Positions 21,713-28,597 of a DNA stretch of 28,597 nucleotides are shown piece by piece. A model generated the notes under the pieces. It did no database searches, was not told the DNA's origin, and saw only the letters and a program-made list of their open reading frames with translations. Position 1 is the first letter of the stretch, and each line of letters opens with the position of its first letter. Source of the stretch: Nanohaloarchaea archaeon PL-Br10_U2g27 (GTDB lineage Archaea; Nanohalarchaeota; Nanosalinia; Nanosalinales; Nanosalinaceae); contig LKMX01000001.1 of the NCBI GenBank assembly GCA_001564035.1, forward strand, positions 1-28,597, given 5' to 3'. Made by a program: the position numbers and the translations under genes.

Positions 21713-22732
21713 ATGGGAGTAAACCTTACTGATCTGATAGAGCCTGAAGAAATCAAGTTCCAAGACTTGAACGATAAAGTCATAGCCATAGATGCCATGA
21801 ACGCATTATACCAATTTCTCTCAATCATCAGGCAAAGAGACGGCACTCCACTAAAAGACAGTTCAGGAAACATTACTTCTCATCTCTCAGGCCTGTTCTA
21901 CAGGAATATTAATCTTTTGGAGCAGAATGTGAGGCCTGTATATGTTTTTGATGGTTCGATGCCAGATATGAAAGAGAAGGAGACGTCTCAAAGAAGAAAA
22001 AAGAGGGATGAGGCCTTGGAAGAGTGGAAAAAGTTGAAAGAAGACGGTAAGATTTCTGAGGCTTATAGTAAAGCTACGCAGTCTAGCAGGCTTACTTCGG
22101 AAATGGTTCAGCAGTCCAAAGAGTTGTTGGAAGCAATGGGGCTGCCTTATGTTGAGGCTCCGAGCGAGGGTGAGGCTCAGGCAGCATACATGGCTTCTGA
22201 AGGCAGCGTTTATGCTGTGGGGAGCCAGGACTGGGACTGTATGCTTTTCGGCGCGGATGTGATGGTTAGGAACTTGACTTCTCGTAAAACTCGTAAAACT
22301 TCTTCAGGAACACGCAAGAAGATATCGACGGAGAAGATAGAGCTCGAAAAAGTGCTGGGCCAACTAGATATTTCTCGGGAGCAACTTATCTGGCTTGGAA
22401 TGCTTGTAGGCACAGACTTTAATGAAGGTGTTAAGGGAATAGGCCCTAAAACCGGATTGAAGCTTGTCAAACAGTATGACGAGCTTGGAAAGCTAATGGA
22501 TGATGAAAAAGTGGATTGGCGGTCCGAAAACAGCCCTGAAAAAATACTTGATTTCTTCATGAACCCTCCTGTGAAAAACACTGATTTCGAGTTCTCAAGC
22601 CCAGAACCTGAGAAAATCAAACAGATCTTAGTAGAGGATCACGACTTTTCAGAAGACAGGGTAGAAAGCAAGGTAAAAGACCTTGAGAAAGCGATGGAGG
22701 CCCGTCAAAGAGGCCTAGGATCTTTTATCTAG
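21713..22732 (+). CDS. fen: Flap endonuclease 1
   Basis: A 339-residue structure-specific nuclease that removes 5' flaps in Okazaki-fragment maturation and repair. The N domain contains Asp27 (AIDAMN) and Asp80 (VFDG), the I domain EAPSEGEAQAAY (catalytic Glu pair) and GSQDWDCMLFG, and the helix-hairpin-helix GMLVGTDFNEGVKGIGPKT follows. Length fits archaeal FEN1 (about 325-345). The C-terminal end ARQRGLGSFI is a variant PCNA-binding box (QxxLxxFI, usually QxxLxxFF). The Gly-Leu of that box is encoded by an AGGCCT palindrome. Its stop overlaps the end of the convergent coiled-coil gene by eight bases. Confidence 0.95.
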   Translation: MGVNLTDLIEPEEIKFQDLNDKVIAIDAMNALYQFLSIIRQRDGTPLKDSSGNITSHLSGLFYRNINLLEQNVRPVYVFDGSMPDMKEKETSQRRKKRDEALEEWKKLKEDGKISEAYSKATQSSRLTSEMVQQSKELLEAMGLPYVEAPSEGEAQAAYMASEGSVYAVGSQDWDCMLFGADVMVRNLTSRKTRKTSSGTRKKISTEKIELEKVLGQLDISREQLIWLGMLVGTDFNEGVKGIGPKTGLKLVKQYDELGKLMDDEKVDWRSENSPEKILDFFMNPPVKNTDFEFSSPEPEKIKQILVEDHDFSEDRVESKVKDLEKAMEARQRGLGSFI

Positions 22733-24044
22733 TCTTTAACTCCTCAAGCACAAGCTCCATCATCTCTCCAAGTTCAACATATCCTTCTCTTATATCCTTT
22801 ATCTGCTCCTCTTGGTGCTCTATCTCTGAAACCAAGGCCTTGAAATCATCTCTATCAAGAGAGTCTTCTAACCTGTTGACCCTCATCCGAAGATTTTTCA
22901 TTCCTTTACCTTCAACCCGGTTCAGCCTTTTCTCGACACGGCTGAGCCTTTGACTGCTTTCTCCTTTCTCAAGTCGTTCAATCTTTTTCTTAGATTCTTC
23001 AAAATCATCTATCTTATCTGAGGCCTTTTTCAACTCGTCGTACTCGTCTTTTGAAAGCAGTTTGAGCTGAGCAAGGTCGTCGAAGTCGTTGAAAACCCAT
23101 TTGAAATCAGATACAACGCCTCTAAGATTGTTCACTTGTTCTTTGATTTCTTTATAGTTCTCGGCTGTTTCTGAGGACTCAAGCTTTTCAATTTTCTTCT
23201 CTAAGTTCTCTACGCTAATCAAAAGATCTTCGAAAGCTCTCTTCTCAACATCTGAAACTCTATCGCTAAGATCTGATAGGTCAGACCTAACTTCCTCTAG
23301 TTCAGATGAATCGGTGTCCTCTGATTCAAGAGCATCAATCCGCTTCTCAAGACCTTCAATTTTGGAAATATGGTCTTCAAAGTCGCTTGATGAGTTGTCA
23401 GAAGAATCTTCTAGCTCTTCTATTCTTGACTCTAGCTTGTTAAATTCTTCCTCTAGGCCTTCATAGTGGTCATATCCTTCAGCTTTTTCTTCAATCTCTC
23501 CCAGATCGTTTTCTATGTCTTCTATTTTTGATGTCTTCTCATCAAGTTTACTTATCTTGTCATGGAGTTCTTCGCTGTCCGAATCAGCTAAGTCTTCAAT
23601 CCGTTTTTCAAAATCATCTAGTTTCTCATTAACAGATTCAAGCCTATCAATTTCGTCTTCCAAGGTGCTGAGCCTTTTTTCAAGGCCTGAAGTGTCGGCC
23701 GTTTCAAGGTCGTTTATATCTTTCTTCAGATTGTTTACCAGATCTGTTTTTTCTGCTACTCTGTCTTTCAACATTTCAATAGCTTCGGCGTAATCTAAAT
23801 CGTTTATTTCTGATTCAAGTTCCGATATGCGTTCTTCAATTCTTTCAAAAGATTCATCAGAATTTTCATCTTCTTCAGACTGATCTGTATTGGTTACAAC
23901 ATCGTTTGCGTCATCGGATTCATTATTTTCTTCATCTACCGGCGGTTCGGAGACCTCGGGTTCTTCCTCTTCAGTATCGTTTTTTGAGTCTGCTCCCAGT
24001 TTAGTTTGGTCGTCTTTTCCACCGAAAATCACATTTTCTGACAT
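22725..24044 (-). CDS. Long acidic coiled-coil protein
   Basis: A 439-residue, very acidic protein without membrane segment. Residues 1-70 are low-complexity and Asp/Glu-rich (EEEEPEVSEPPVDEENNESD). The rest is almost continuous coiled coil with Leu/Ile at heptad spacing (RIEERISELESEINDL, KRLSTLEDEIDRLE, EKRIDALESEDT). There is no Walker A or hinge, so it is not an intact SMC or Rad50. Similar coiled-coil proteins occur in archaea without known role; a scaffold or cell-shape function is only a guess. ATG 24042-24044 is used: GGAGAGGG lies just upstream, while the longer frame from 24092 lacks one. It converges on FEN1 with an eight-base overlap. Confidence 0.75.
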   Translation of the reverse strand: MSENVIFGGKDDQTKLGADSKNDTEEEEPEVSEPPVDEENNESDDANDVVTNTDQSEEDENSDESFERIEERISELESEINDLDYAEAIEMLKDRVAEKTDLVNNLKKDINDLETADTSGLEKRLSTLEDEIDRLESVNEKLDDFEKRIEDLADSDSEELHDKISKLDEKTSKIEDIENDLGEIEEKAEGYDHYEGLEEEFNKLESRIEELEDSSDNSSSDFEDHISKIEGLEKRIDALESEDTDSSELEEVRSDLSDLSDRVSDVEKRAFEDLLISVENLEKKIEKLESSETAENYKEIKEQVNNLRGVVSDFKWVFNDFDDLAQLKLLSKDEYDELKKASDKIDDFEESKKKIERLEKGESSQRLSRVEKRLNRVEGKGMKNLRMRVNRLEDSLDRDDFKALVSEIEHQEEQIKDIREGYVELGEMMELVLEELKTR

Positions 24045-24125
24045 TTTAACCCTCTCCGTAGAACAGAAAAGAATCTCAAATGTTAAAAGCATTTTTCACT
24101 AGCCGACAACAACTACTAACAAAAT

Positions 24126-24134
24126 CAATAAATT
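24126..24134 (+). promoter_or_regulatory. TATA box of phosphoglycerate mutase
   Basis: CAATAAATT, centred 27 bases before ATG 24157; probably leaderless. Confidence 0.45.
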
Positions 24135-24156
24135 CCATCCAACAATAATTCTAGAC

Positions 24157-25614
24157 ATGAAGACTCTGCTCGTAGTAATTGATGGACTAGGCCTCCGAAA
24201 AGAAAAAGAAGGAAACGCGTTCAAACAAGCTGAAACACCGAACATCGAAAAATTAATGCAAAAACATGGTTGCCAAGAACTAGAGGCCTCAGGAAAAGCA
24301 GTAGGCCTGCCAGAAGGATACACAGGCAACAGTGAAGTAGGCCACCTCCATATCGGAGCAGGAAGAACAGTGCCCCAACGCCTCACAAGAATAAATAAGG
24401 CTATTGAATCCGGAGAATTAGGAGAGAAGGAAGCTTTGAAACAAGCGTTTTCAAGAGCGGAAGAAAACGGATCCAAAGTCCATTTAGCAGGTATAATCAG
24501 TGACGGAGGAATACACGGCCACATAGAACACTTGAAGGCCTTGATAGAAATATCTCGTGACTATGATGTAGAGCTTGAGATTCACTGCTTCACTGATGGC
24601 CGTGACACCTCGCCAAAATCCGCGGAAAAATATATTTCAGAGCTAGAAAAAGTTCTCGAAAATTCAAAAGGAAGTATCGCAACAGTAATAGGCAGGTTCT
24701 ATGCCATGGATAGGGACAGTAATTGGGAGCGAACTCGCCAGGCCTATGATGCAATGGCTCACGGAAAAGGATATGGTTTCGAAGAGCCAAGAGAAGCAGT
24801 TGAAAAGGCCTACAGCGATGGCGAGTACGACTACTTCATACAGCCATCAGCAAGATCTGATTATGAAGGCATAGGTTTCGATGATGAGCTGATATTTTAC
24901 AACTATAGAGCTGATAGAGAGAGGCAGATAGCAGAAGCATTTATCAAACCTGGATTTAACCATTTTGAGAACAATGTCAGGCCTTCTTTCACCTCGATGT
25001 TTCCATATAGACGGGATTTCGATAATCCTGTTATTTTCGAAAAAATGGTTGTGGAAGATACTGTGGGAGAGAAAATAGAGAAATGGGGTATGTCGCAGTT
25101 AAGGGTTGCCGAGTCTCAAAAAAAGCCGCACGTAACTTATTTCTTCAACGGCCAGCGCGAGCTGGAGTTCGATAATGAAGAGCGCAGATTTATAGAAAGC
25201 GATAAGATCAAGGCCTTCGATGAAAGACCTGAGATGCATGCTGAAGAAATAACTGATATTGTAATTGATGCGGTAGAAAAAGGTGAAAAAGACTTTATCT
25301 TAATGAACTACGCCAACTGCGACTTAGTAGGGCATACTGGCGAGCTCGACGCTACAATTACTGCTGTTGAAACTGTTGACAAAAATATTGGGCGTTTAAC
25401 TGAGGCGGTAGAGGACTCAGAGTATGCCATGATTGTTACTGCTGACCACGGGAACTGCGAGGACATGGGAGGAGAAAAAAGCTCGAACACCTCTCATACG
25501 TTGAATAAAATTCCGTTCATACTGGTCTCTGAAAAACAAGGAGAAGAACGGATTGACTCAATATCTGATGTCTCAAAAGTAGTTGAATCCTTACTCAATA
25601 GGCCTAAAAGCTAA
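24157..25614 (+). CDS. gpmI: 2,3-bisphosphoglycerate-independent phosphoglycerate mutase
   Basis: A 485-residue two-domain enzyme that interconverts 3- and 2-phosphoglycerate in glycolysis. It is the GpmI type, not the archaeal ApgM type. The phosphatase-domain start VVIDGLGLRKEKEGNAF, the phosphoserine block TGNSEVGHLHIGAGR (Ser59), SDGGIHGHIEHL, DGRDTSP, GRFYAMDRDSNWER, FYNYRADRERQ, NYANCDLVGHTG and TADHGNCEDM are all present, covering both Mn2+ sites. The family usually has about 505-515 residues, so this copy is slightly short. GpmI is mainly bacterial, with scattered archaeal copies including halophiles, so horizontal transfer in the ancestry is possible. Nine AGGCCT sites occur in all three phases. 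Its stop overlaps that of the convergent 25611 gene. Confidence 0.95.
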   Translation: MKTLLVVIDGLGLRKEKEGNAFKQAETPNIEKLMQKHGCQELEASGKAVGLPEGYTGNSEVGHLHIGAGRTVPQRLTRINKAIESGELGEKEALKQAFSRAEENGSKVHLAGIISDGGIHGHIEHLKALIEISRDYDVELEIHCFTDGRDTSPKSAEKYISELEKVLENSKGSIATVIGRFYAMDRDSNWERTRQAYDAMAHGKGYGFEEPREAVEKAYSDGEYDYFIQPSARSDYEGIGFDDELIFYNYRADRERQIAEAFIKPGFNHFENNVRPSFTSMFPYRRDFDNPVIFEKMVVEDTVGEKIEKWGMSQLRVAESQKKPHVTYFFNGQRELEFDNEERRFIESDKIKAFDERPEMHAEEITDIVIDAVEKGEKDFILMNYANCDLVGHTGELDATITAVETVDKNIGRLTEAVEDSEYAMIVTADHGNCEDMGGEKSSNTSHTLNKIPFILVSEKQGEERIDSISDVSKVVESLLNRPKS

Positions 25615-25865
25615 TCATCTTCTCCACTTTCTTCTCCATTTCCGCCATTGCATTCTGATCTCCAAGAGTCTACGTCTGGACAGTCTGCGTCTTCAGCAGC
25701 TTCATAATTGCATCTGGCTTCATACAGCTCGCAGCTAGATTCATCTGTTTGATCGCCTAAAAATTCGGTGAACTCTGTCGACTCTCCGGCTACCATAAAA
25801 ATTAGTATGCTGGCGATTAAGACCACTACTACTGCAGCCAGCACTACTTCAATGGTTTTATCCAT
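25611..25865 (-). CDS. Small secreted or membrane-anchored acidic protein with pilin-like layout
   Basis: An 84-residue protein: a single N-terminal hydrophobic helix (about residues 6-26, EVVLAAVVVVLIASILIFMV) and an acidic exterior with five cysteines (SSCELYEARCNYEAAEDADC, then SEC). There is no basic-Gly prepilin cleavage site before the helix, so it may be anchored rather than assembled. It follows the 25869 pilin-like gene by three bases, so they are probably co-transcribed, and it shares the pattern of a helix followed by a Cys-rich acidic tail. The two may form disulfide-stabilised surface subunits. Family unknown. It overlaps the gpmI stop by four bases. Confidence 0.7.
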   Translation of the reverse strand: MDKTIEVVLAAVVVVLIASILIFMVAGESTEFTEFLGDQTDESSCELYEARCNYEAAEDADCPDVDSWRSECNGGNGEESGEDD

Positions 25866-25868
25866 TAT

Positions 25869-26168
25869 TTAGACCTCTGCACAGCTTATTTGGCCGTCAG
25901 GATCATCAGTCGACTGGCTTGCAGGAGGTATTACATTACCTTCGGATATGCAGCTGGAAGGAACGTCAACCTCTGCATTATCGTCTAGGCCTTGGCAGGA
26001 CGCTGATAATGCGGTTTCGCATCCTGTTTCGTCTGCTTCGCCTCCGAAGTCTATCAGGCCTTGCAGCCCTCCTTGCAGCATGAATACCAGTGAGAGTGCT
26101 GCGATCATTAGGACTGATGCGGCTACGATCAGCCAGAGAATTTGGGATAGGCCTTTTCTATTGTTCAT
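25869..26168 (-). CDS. Prepilin-like surface protein
   Basis: A 99-residue protein starting MNNRKGLSQILWLIVAAS: the RKG followed by a long hydrophobic helix is the archaeal class III (prepilin-peptidase) signal, with expected cleavage after Gly6. The mature part has an acidic, Cys-containing head (ETGCETALSASCQGLD, SSCISEG, ISCAEV). ATG 26166-26168 is chosen because a TATA box (TTTTTATA, minus strand, 26191-26198) is centred 26-27 bases upstream; the longer frame from 26207 would put the promoter inside the gene and bury the signal peptide. It leads a two-gene unit with the 25611 gene. Likely a minor pilin or adhesin; this is inferred from layout only. Confidence 0.75.
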   Translation of the reverse strand: MNNRKGLSQILWLIVAASVLMIAALSLVFMLQGGLQGLIDFGGEADETGCETALSASCQGLDDNAEVDVPSSCISEGNVIPPASQSTDDPDGQISCAEV

Positions 26169-26190
26169 GTGTATATTGTTTGGAGGCCTG

Positions 26191-26198
26191 TATAAAAA
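26191..26198 (-). promoter_or_regulatory. TATA box of the 26168 pilin-like gene
   Basis: TTTTTATA on the minus strand, 26-27 bases before ATG 26168. An AGGCCT (26184-26189) lies between box and transcript start. Confidence 0.6.
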
Positions 26199-26250
26199 GT
26201 CTTTCAAAAAGAAAGGAGAGAATGATATGGTTTGATAGTGTTCCTAAAGT

Positions 26251-26535
26251 TTAAGGTTTGTTGAGGTCGATTTGGATGCTGGATACGTTTAGTTCGTCTC
26301 CTTCGTCGGTCTCGATCTCGTCTGTCCCGATTGTGATGTCGTGTACTTTTGCGTCTTCGACGAATCTGTCTTTTACGATTTCTGCTACGTCTACTGCTCT
26401 TGAGATTGCTTTTCCTCTTGCTTTTACGTGTACTGTCTCGTTTCCTTCGCTGAACTGTGTTACTACTGCTAGCACATAGCTCATTGCCGGTTTTGATCCT
26501 ACGTATACTGTGTTGTCGTCTTCTTGTTCTGGCAC
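26251..26535 (-). CDS. albA: Alba chromatin protein
   Basis: A 94-residue Alba-fold protein that coats DNA and RNA. The signature is VYVGSKPAMSYVLAVVTQF with the DNA-contacting Lys15, followed by VHVKARGKAISRAVDVAEIV and the C-terminal SSIQIDLNKP. The Alba Lys16-Lys17 pair is reduced to Lys15-Pro16 here, so one acetylation-target lysine is missing. The start is GTG 26533-26535, supported by GGTGA six bases upstream; a TATA-type TATTTTATAG lies farther up, near 26565-26574. The gene stands between two sets of surface-protein genes. Like the histone gene it contains no AGGCCT site. Confidence 0.9.
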   Translation of the reverse strand: MPEQEDDNTVYVGSKPAMSYVLAVVTQFSEGNETVHVKARGKAISRAVDVAEIVKDRFVEDAKVHDITIGTDEIETDEGDELNVSSIQIDLNKP

Positions 26536-26637
26536 TTTCGTTCACCTTGGTTCTGGTTTAGGGTTTATCTATAAAATACTTTTTTCAGCGGAAGGTCTAA
26601 TCTATAGTTGTGGCTGTTGTTTAGAAGAAGTGTTATT

Positions 26638-27783
26638 TTAGTTGAATTCGTGGGTGTAAGGTTCTACTCTAAACTCTAAGTTTTCGTAGCTGTCATCAAT
26701 AATCACTGACTGCTCCGAATCTCTGATCACCCAGTCCATGTTCACAGAACTTGGCTCTGCTTCCGCCTCAGCGCTGTAACGGTCTCTGCAGGGAGGATCA
26801 TCTTCATCACAGTCATCGCCACAACAGCCGCAAGTTCCTGCGTCCTCCGAAGTTGTGCTTCCTGATCTCTCGACCGAACCAGAATCCAACCGGTCCCATC
26901 CAGCATCAGAAACATAGTATTCTTCGCTCGGATCAGTTACAAGCTCGACAAAACCTCTTCTTGGCTTAGAGTCCAGTCCTGCCTCAATGCTGCTTTCCAC
27001 TGCGTCTTCTAAATCCTCTCTTGCTGACTCTTCTGCAGATTCTTCTGCTGAGGATCTGCTGACACAGCTTGTAGCTGTAGAATCATATTCTTCTCCTGAA
27101 AGCTCGTCAAGCTCCTCTTCAATTGATAAAAAGGCCTCAACGGTCTCGTCCATTAGCTGTGGATATCTATTGTTTGTGGCGTTCGTTTCCGTTGAGTAGA
27201 ATAGGCCTTCGTCGATGTAGAATGTTTCTCCTGAACTACTTTCGCATCTTACTTCTATAGGTTCCGGATCAGGAAGTTGGAAGTCAAAAGGGTCTCCGAA
27301 GTCTACTTCATGTCCGACTGAAAGAGGATTGTCCTTGGTCTCTACTTCAGAATAGTCTGATGATAGAACGCCGTGTTGTATATCTATGTCATAACTGCTG
27401 TCAGGTACTTGGCAATTTCTGCTTTCAGATCCGTCTAAGGTATCCGTTATTTTACGGCTTGAAGCGTCGTTAATATTATCGTTCAGGATCTGGATATTGG
27501 TTTCATAGCTGCTAAGCCAGTTGTTGTTCCAGTTGGATCCGCCGCCACGACTTCCTAGCTCTTGACTGGCATTATTTACTGAGTACTCTGCTGCTAAAGG
27601 CACATAGTTGTAGAAGTAGAAGTCTCCGTAGGCCCTTGTGTCCACAACTCTTTCAATATCGTCTGTGGATTCTCCGACTATCTGTCCAAGGGCCTCAGCA
27701 ATAGGTAGTGACTGTGTAGCCATAGCTATAGATAGTATGAATAGGCCTAGCATTGGTAGAACGCCTTCCATTGATCCTTTCAT
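26638..27783 (-). CDS. Large surface protein with N-terminal membrane anchor and Cys-rich tail
   Basis: A 381-residue protein. Residues 7-30 are hydrophobic (GVLPMLGLFILSIAMATQS), a signal anchor or pilin-like helix. The rest is extracytoplasmic, acidic and rich in Ser, Asn and Asp, with an acidic Ser/Glu/Ala stretch at about 250-270 (SSAEESAEESAREDLED) and a dense cysteine cluster CGCCGDDCDEDDPPC at about 320-334 that could bind a metal or be disulfide-linked. Family unknown. Its start overlaps the upstream gene by four bases (ATGA type), so the two are translationally coupled. Taken with the next genes it looks like part of a pilus or cell-surface assembly. Confidence 0.75.
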   Translation of the reverse strand: MKGSMEGVLPMLGLFILSIAMATQSLPIAEALGQIVGESTDDIERVVDTRAYGDFYFYNYVPLAAEYSVNNASQELGSRGGGSNWNNNWLSSYETNIQILNDNINDASSRKITDTLDGSESRNCQVPDSSYDIDIQHGVLSSDYSEVETKDNPLSVGHEVDFGDPFDFQLPDPEPIEVRCESSSGETFYIDEGLFYSTETNATNNRYPQLMDETVEAFLSIEEELDELSGEEYDSTATSCVSRSSAEESAEESAREDLEDAVESSIEAGLDSKPRRGFVELVTDPSEEYYVSDAGWDRLDSGSVERSGSTTSEDAGTCGCCGDDCDEDDPPCRDRYSAEAEAEPSSVNMDWVIRDSEQSVIIDDSYENLEFRVEPYTHEFN

Positions 27784-28349
27784 TCTACGTCGAATACACC
27801 TCCGGTTCCTCTAAAGTACATTGTTATCTCTCCTACTTCGCCGCCGCTCAACTGGAACGGGAGACTTATCGAGTTCCAGGATCCGTCTCGGCCCTCGTTA
27901 TCAGATACTTCGATGAACTTGCTGCCGTCGCTGTTGGTAATGTTGAGATAGTAATCCTGCTGTTCAGGCCTCTGCGAAAAGCTTTGCTCCATTTTATAAC
28001 TGTAATATGCTTCTAAGTCTTCTTCAACTTTTTCTCTACTGTATTCTTCCCCGTGTATGTCAAGATCGTCGTCAGTTGACAGGTAGTGTGAGGTAAGTTT
28101 TATTGCGGTGAAATTGTAGTACTGTTCTTCAACATCGTCAGCTCTCCAAACGTTATCGTTTAACATTGTTGTAAGGACTGATCGGTCGCTTATTGACTCC
28201 ATACTGCTTTCGATCTCCACTTCTACGTCTTGCTCGAACTCTGCGTCATCAGATGACAGGAAAATGAATATTGCAAAAGCCATGAATATTGCCATTGCAA
28301 AAATTAAAACTTCGGCAATCATTCCCTGGCCTTTAAGGCGAGTATACAT
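27780..28349 (-). CDS. Prepilin-like surface protein
   Basis: A 189-residue protein starting MYTRLKGQGMIAEVLIFAMA: a basic-Gly segment followed by a long helix, the class III signal layout, with processing likely after KGQG. The mature part is acidic and aromatic, with two Asn-x-Ser/Thr sites (YYNFTAIK, YLNITNSDG) that could be glycosylated, and ends in a beta-rich segment (VGEITMYFRGTGGVFDVE). GAGGTG lies seven bases before ATG 28349, a strong ribosome-binding site. The start overlaps the end of the upstream gene by 17 bases and the end overlaps the next gene by four, a tightly coupled operon. Role as pilin is inferred from layout. Confidence 0.78.
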   Translation of the reverse strand: MYTRLKGQGMIAEVLIFAMAIFMAFAIFIFLSSDDAEFEQDVEVEIESSMESISDRSVLTTMLNDNVWRADDVEEQYYNFTAIKLTSHYLSTDDDLDIHGEEYSREKVEEDLEAYYSYKMEQSFSQRPEQQDYYLNITNSDGSKFIEVSDNEGRDGSWNSISLPFQLSGGEVGEITMYFRGTGGVFDVE

Positions 28350-28597
28350 GCAGTATCACCTCTAAAGGAGGATTATCCTCTCTTTTAATTAATGCAGGGC
28401 TCCAGACAGAGTCTTGCACTCCTGTAAAGCGGCACTGGATAGTTTCAGGCTCTTCGGCGTACTCGTTCTCATCGCTCAAAACCTGGACTCCGAAAGCAAA
28501 TTCTTCTCCATCAAGGCCTGTAACCTCGCTGATGTAGCAGTTATCGTTCCTAGTGTGGAAACCGGCTTCTCCATCTTCCGGGTCCTCGTTACTCAAC
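28333..28597 (-). CDS. Surface-protein C-terminal part, continues beyond the window
   Basis: The frame is open at the right edge of the window and ends at TAA 28333-28335, giving at least 87 residues. The visible part is acidic with two cysteines (NDNCYISEVTGLDGEEFAFG, IQCRFTG) and ends ILHVYSP. The beta-rich, acidic composition resembles the heads of the pilin-like proteins downstream. A TTG at 28594-28596 could be a start but is more likely internal, since the coupled operon suggests a longer upstream gene. Its last 17 bases overlap the next gene. Confidence 0.7.
   Translation of the reverse strand, partial: LSNEDPEDGEAGFHTRNDNCYISEVTGLDGEEFAFGVQVLSDENEYAEEPETIQCRFTGVQDSVWSPALIKREDNPPLEVILHVYSP

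Noticed and set aside
22725..24044. Coiled-coil protein as an SMC or Rad50 ATPase
   Set aside because: There is no Walker A, signature or Walker B motif and no hinge; it is coiled coil plus acidic low complexity only.
26204..26545. 113-residue Arg/Lys-rich frame on the minus strand
   Set aside because: It is the shifted-frame shadow of Alba: composition is all Arg, Lys and Ser, unlike the acidic proteins here, and it covers the Alba gene.

Overview
The window is archaeal. It carries archaeal-type 16S and 23S rRNA, RNase P RNA with archaeal/bacterial core motifs, a histone, Alba, both subunits of DNA topoisomerase VI, FEN1, RIO1 kinase, aIF1A, aEF1-beta, NMD3, deoxyhypusine synthase and Sec61-beta. 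The proteins are strongly acidic, GC looks like roughly 40-45 % by eye, and genes are short and tightly packed with overlapping ends. This suggests a small-genome salt-adapted archaeon; a nanohaloarchaeon-like DPANN member is my best guess. That assignment is inference from composition and gene content, not a search result.

Layout. 1-535 is the 3' part of 16S rRNA. 566-4150 holds an antisense P2-type cation ATPase, a small unknown gene and tRNA-Ala. About 4467-7420 is 23S rRNA, with its own tandem promoters and a visible precursor-processing stem, so 16S and 23S are not one compact operon. 7541-7852 is RNase P RNA, followed by Sec61-beta, tRNA-Arg(TCT) with a duplicated 3' end, a membrane protein and a ureohydrolase. 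9.7-13.4 kb has small unknown proteins, tRNA-Phe, a membrane protein, deoxyhypusine synthase, the histone, a candidate structured RNA and tRNA-Asn. 13.4-19.9 kb is an information-processing block on the minus strand: topo VI A and B with a microORF between them, KH protein, RIO1, aIF1A, a nonsense-interrupted membrane gene, NMD3 and DUF192. 19.9-25.6 kb has DUF2062, a voltage-sensor-like membrane protein, tRNA-Arg(GCG), a possible 15-residue peptide, aEF1-beta, a zinc ribbon, FEN1, a long coiled-coil protein and phosphoglycerate mutase. 25.6-28.6 kb has pilin-like surface proteins with Alba between them.

The gene set is mostly ribosome production (rRNAs, RIO1, KH/Pno1, NMD3, RNase P), translation factors, chromosome upkeep (topo VI, histone, Alba, FEN1) and secreted or pilus-like surface proteins. 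Many mRNAs look leaderless: a TATA-like box lies about 25-27 bases before the start codon, and I used this to choose several starts. Some others have a GGTG or AGGTG Shine-Dalgarno matching the 16S 3' end.

The most striking signal is not a gene. The palindrome AGGCCT occurs about 97 times (counted by eye), roughly once per 300 bases, where base composition alone predicts about five. It is found in all three codon phases, in genes on both strands, in spacers and in structural RNAs. It behaves like the highly iterated palindromes known in cyanobacteria. Other points worth a second look are a membrane protein gene split by one in-frame TAA, a tRNA-Arg with the alanine identity pair G3-U70, an att-like duplication of a tRNA end, an unidentified structured RNA and an altered ion site in the P-type ATPase.
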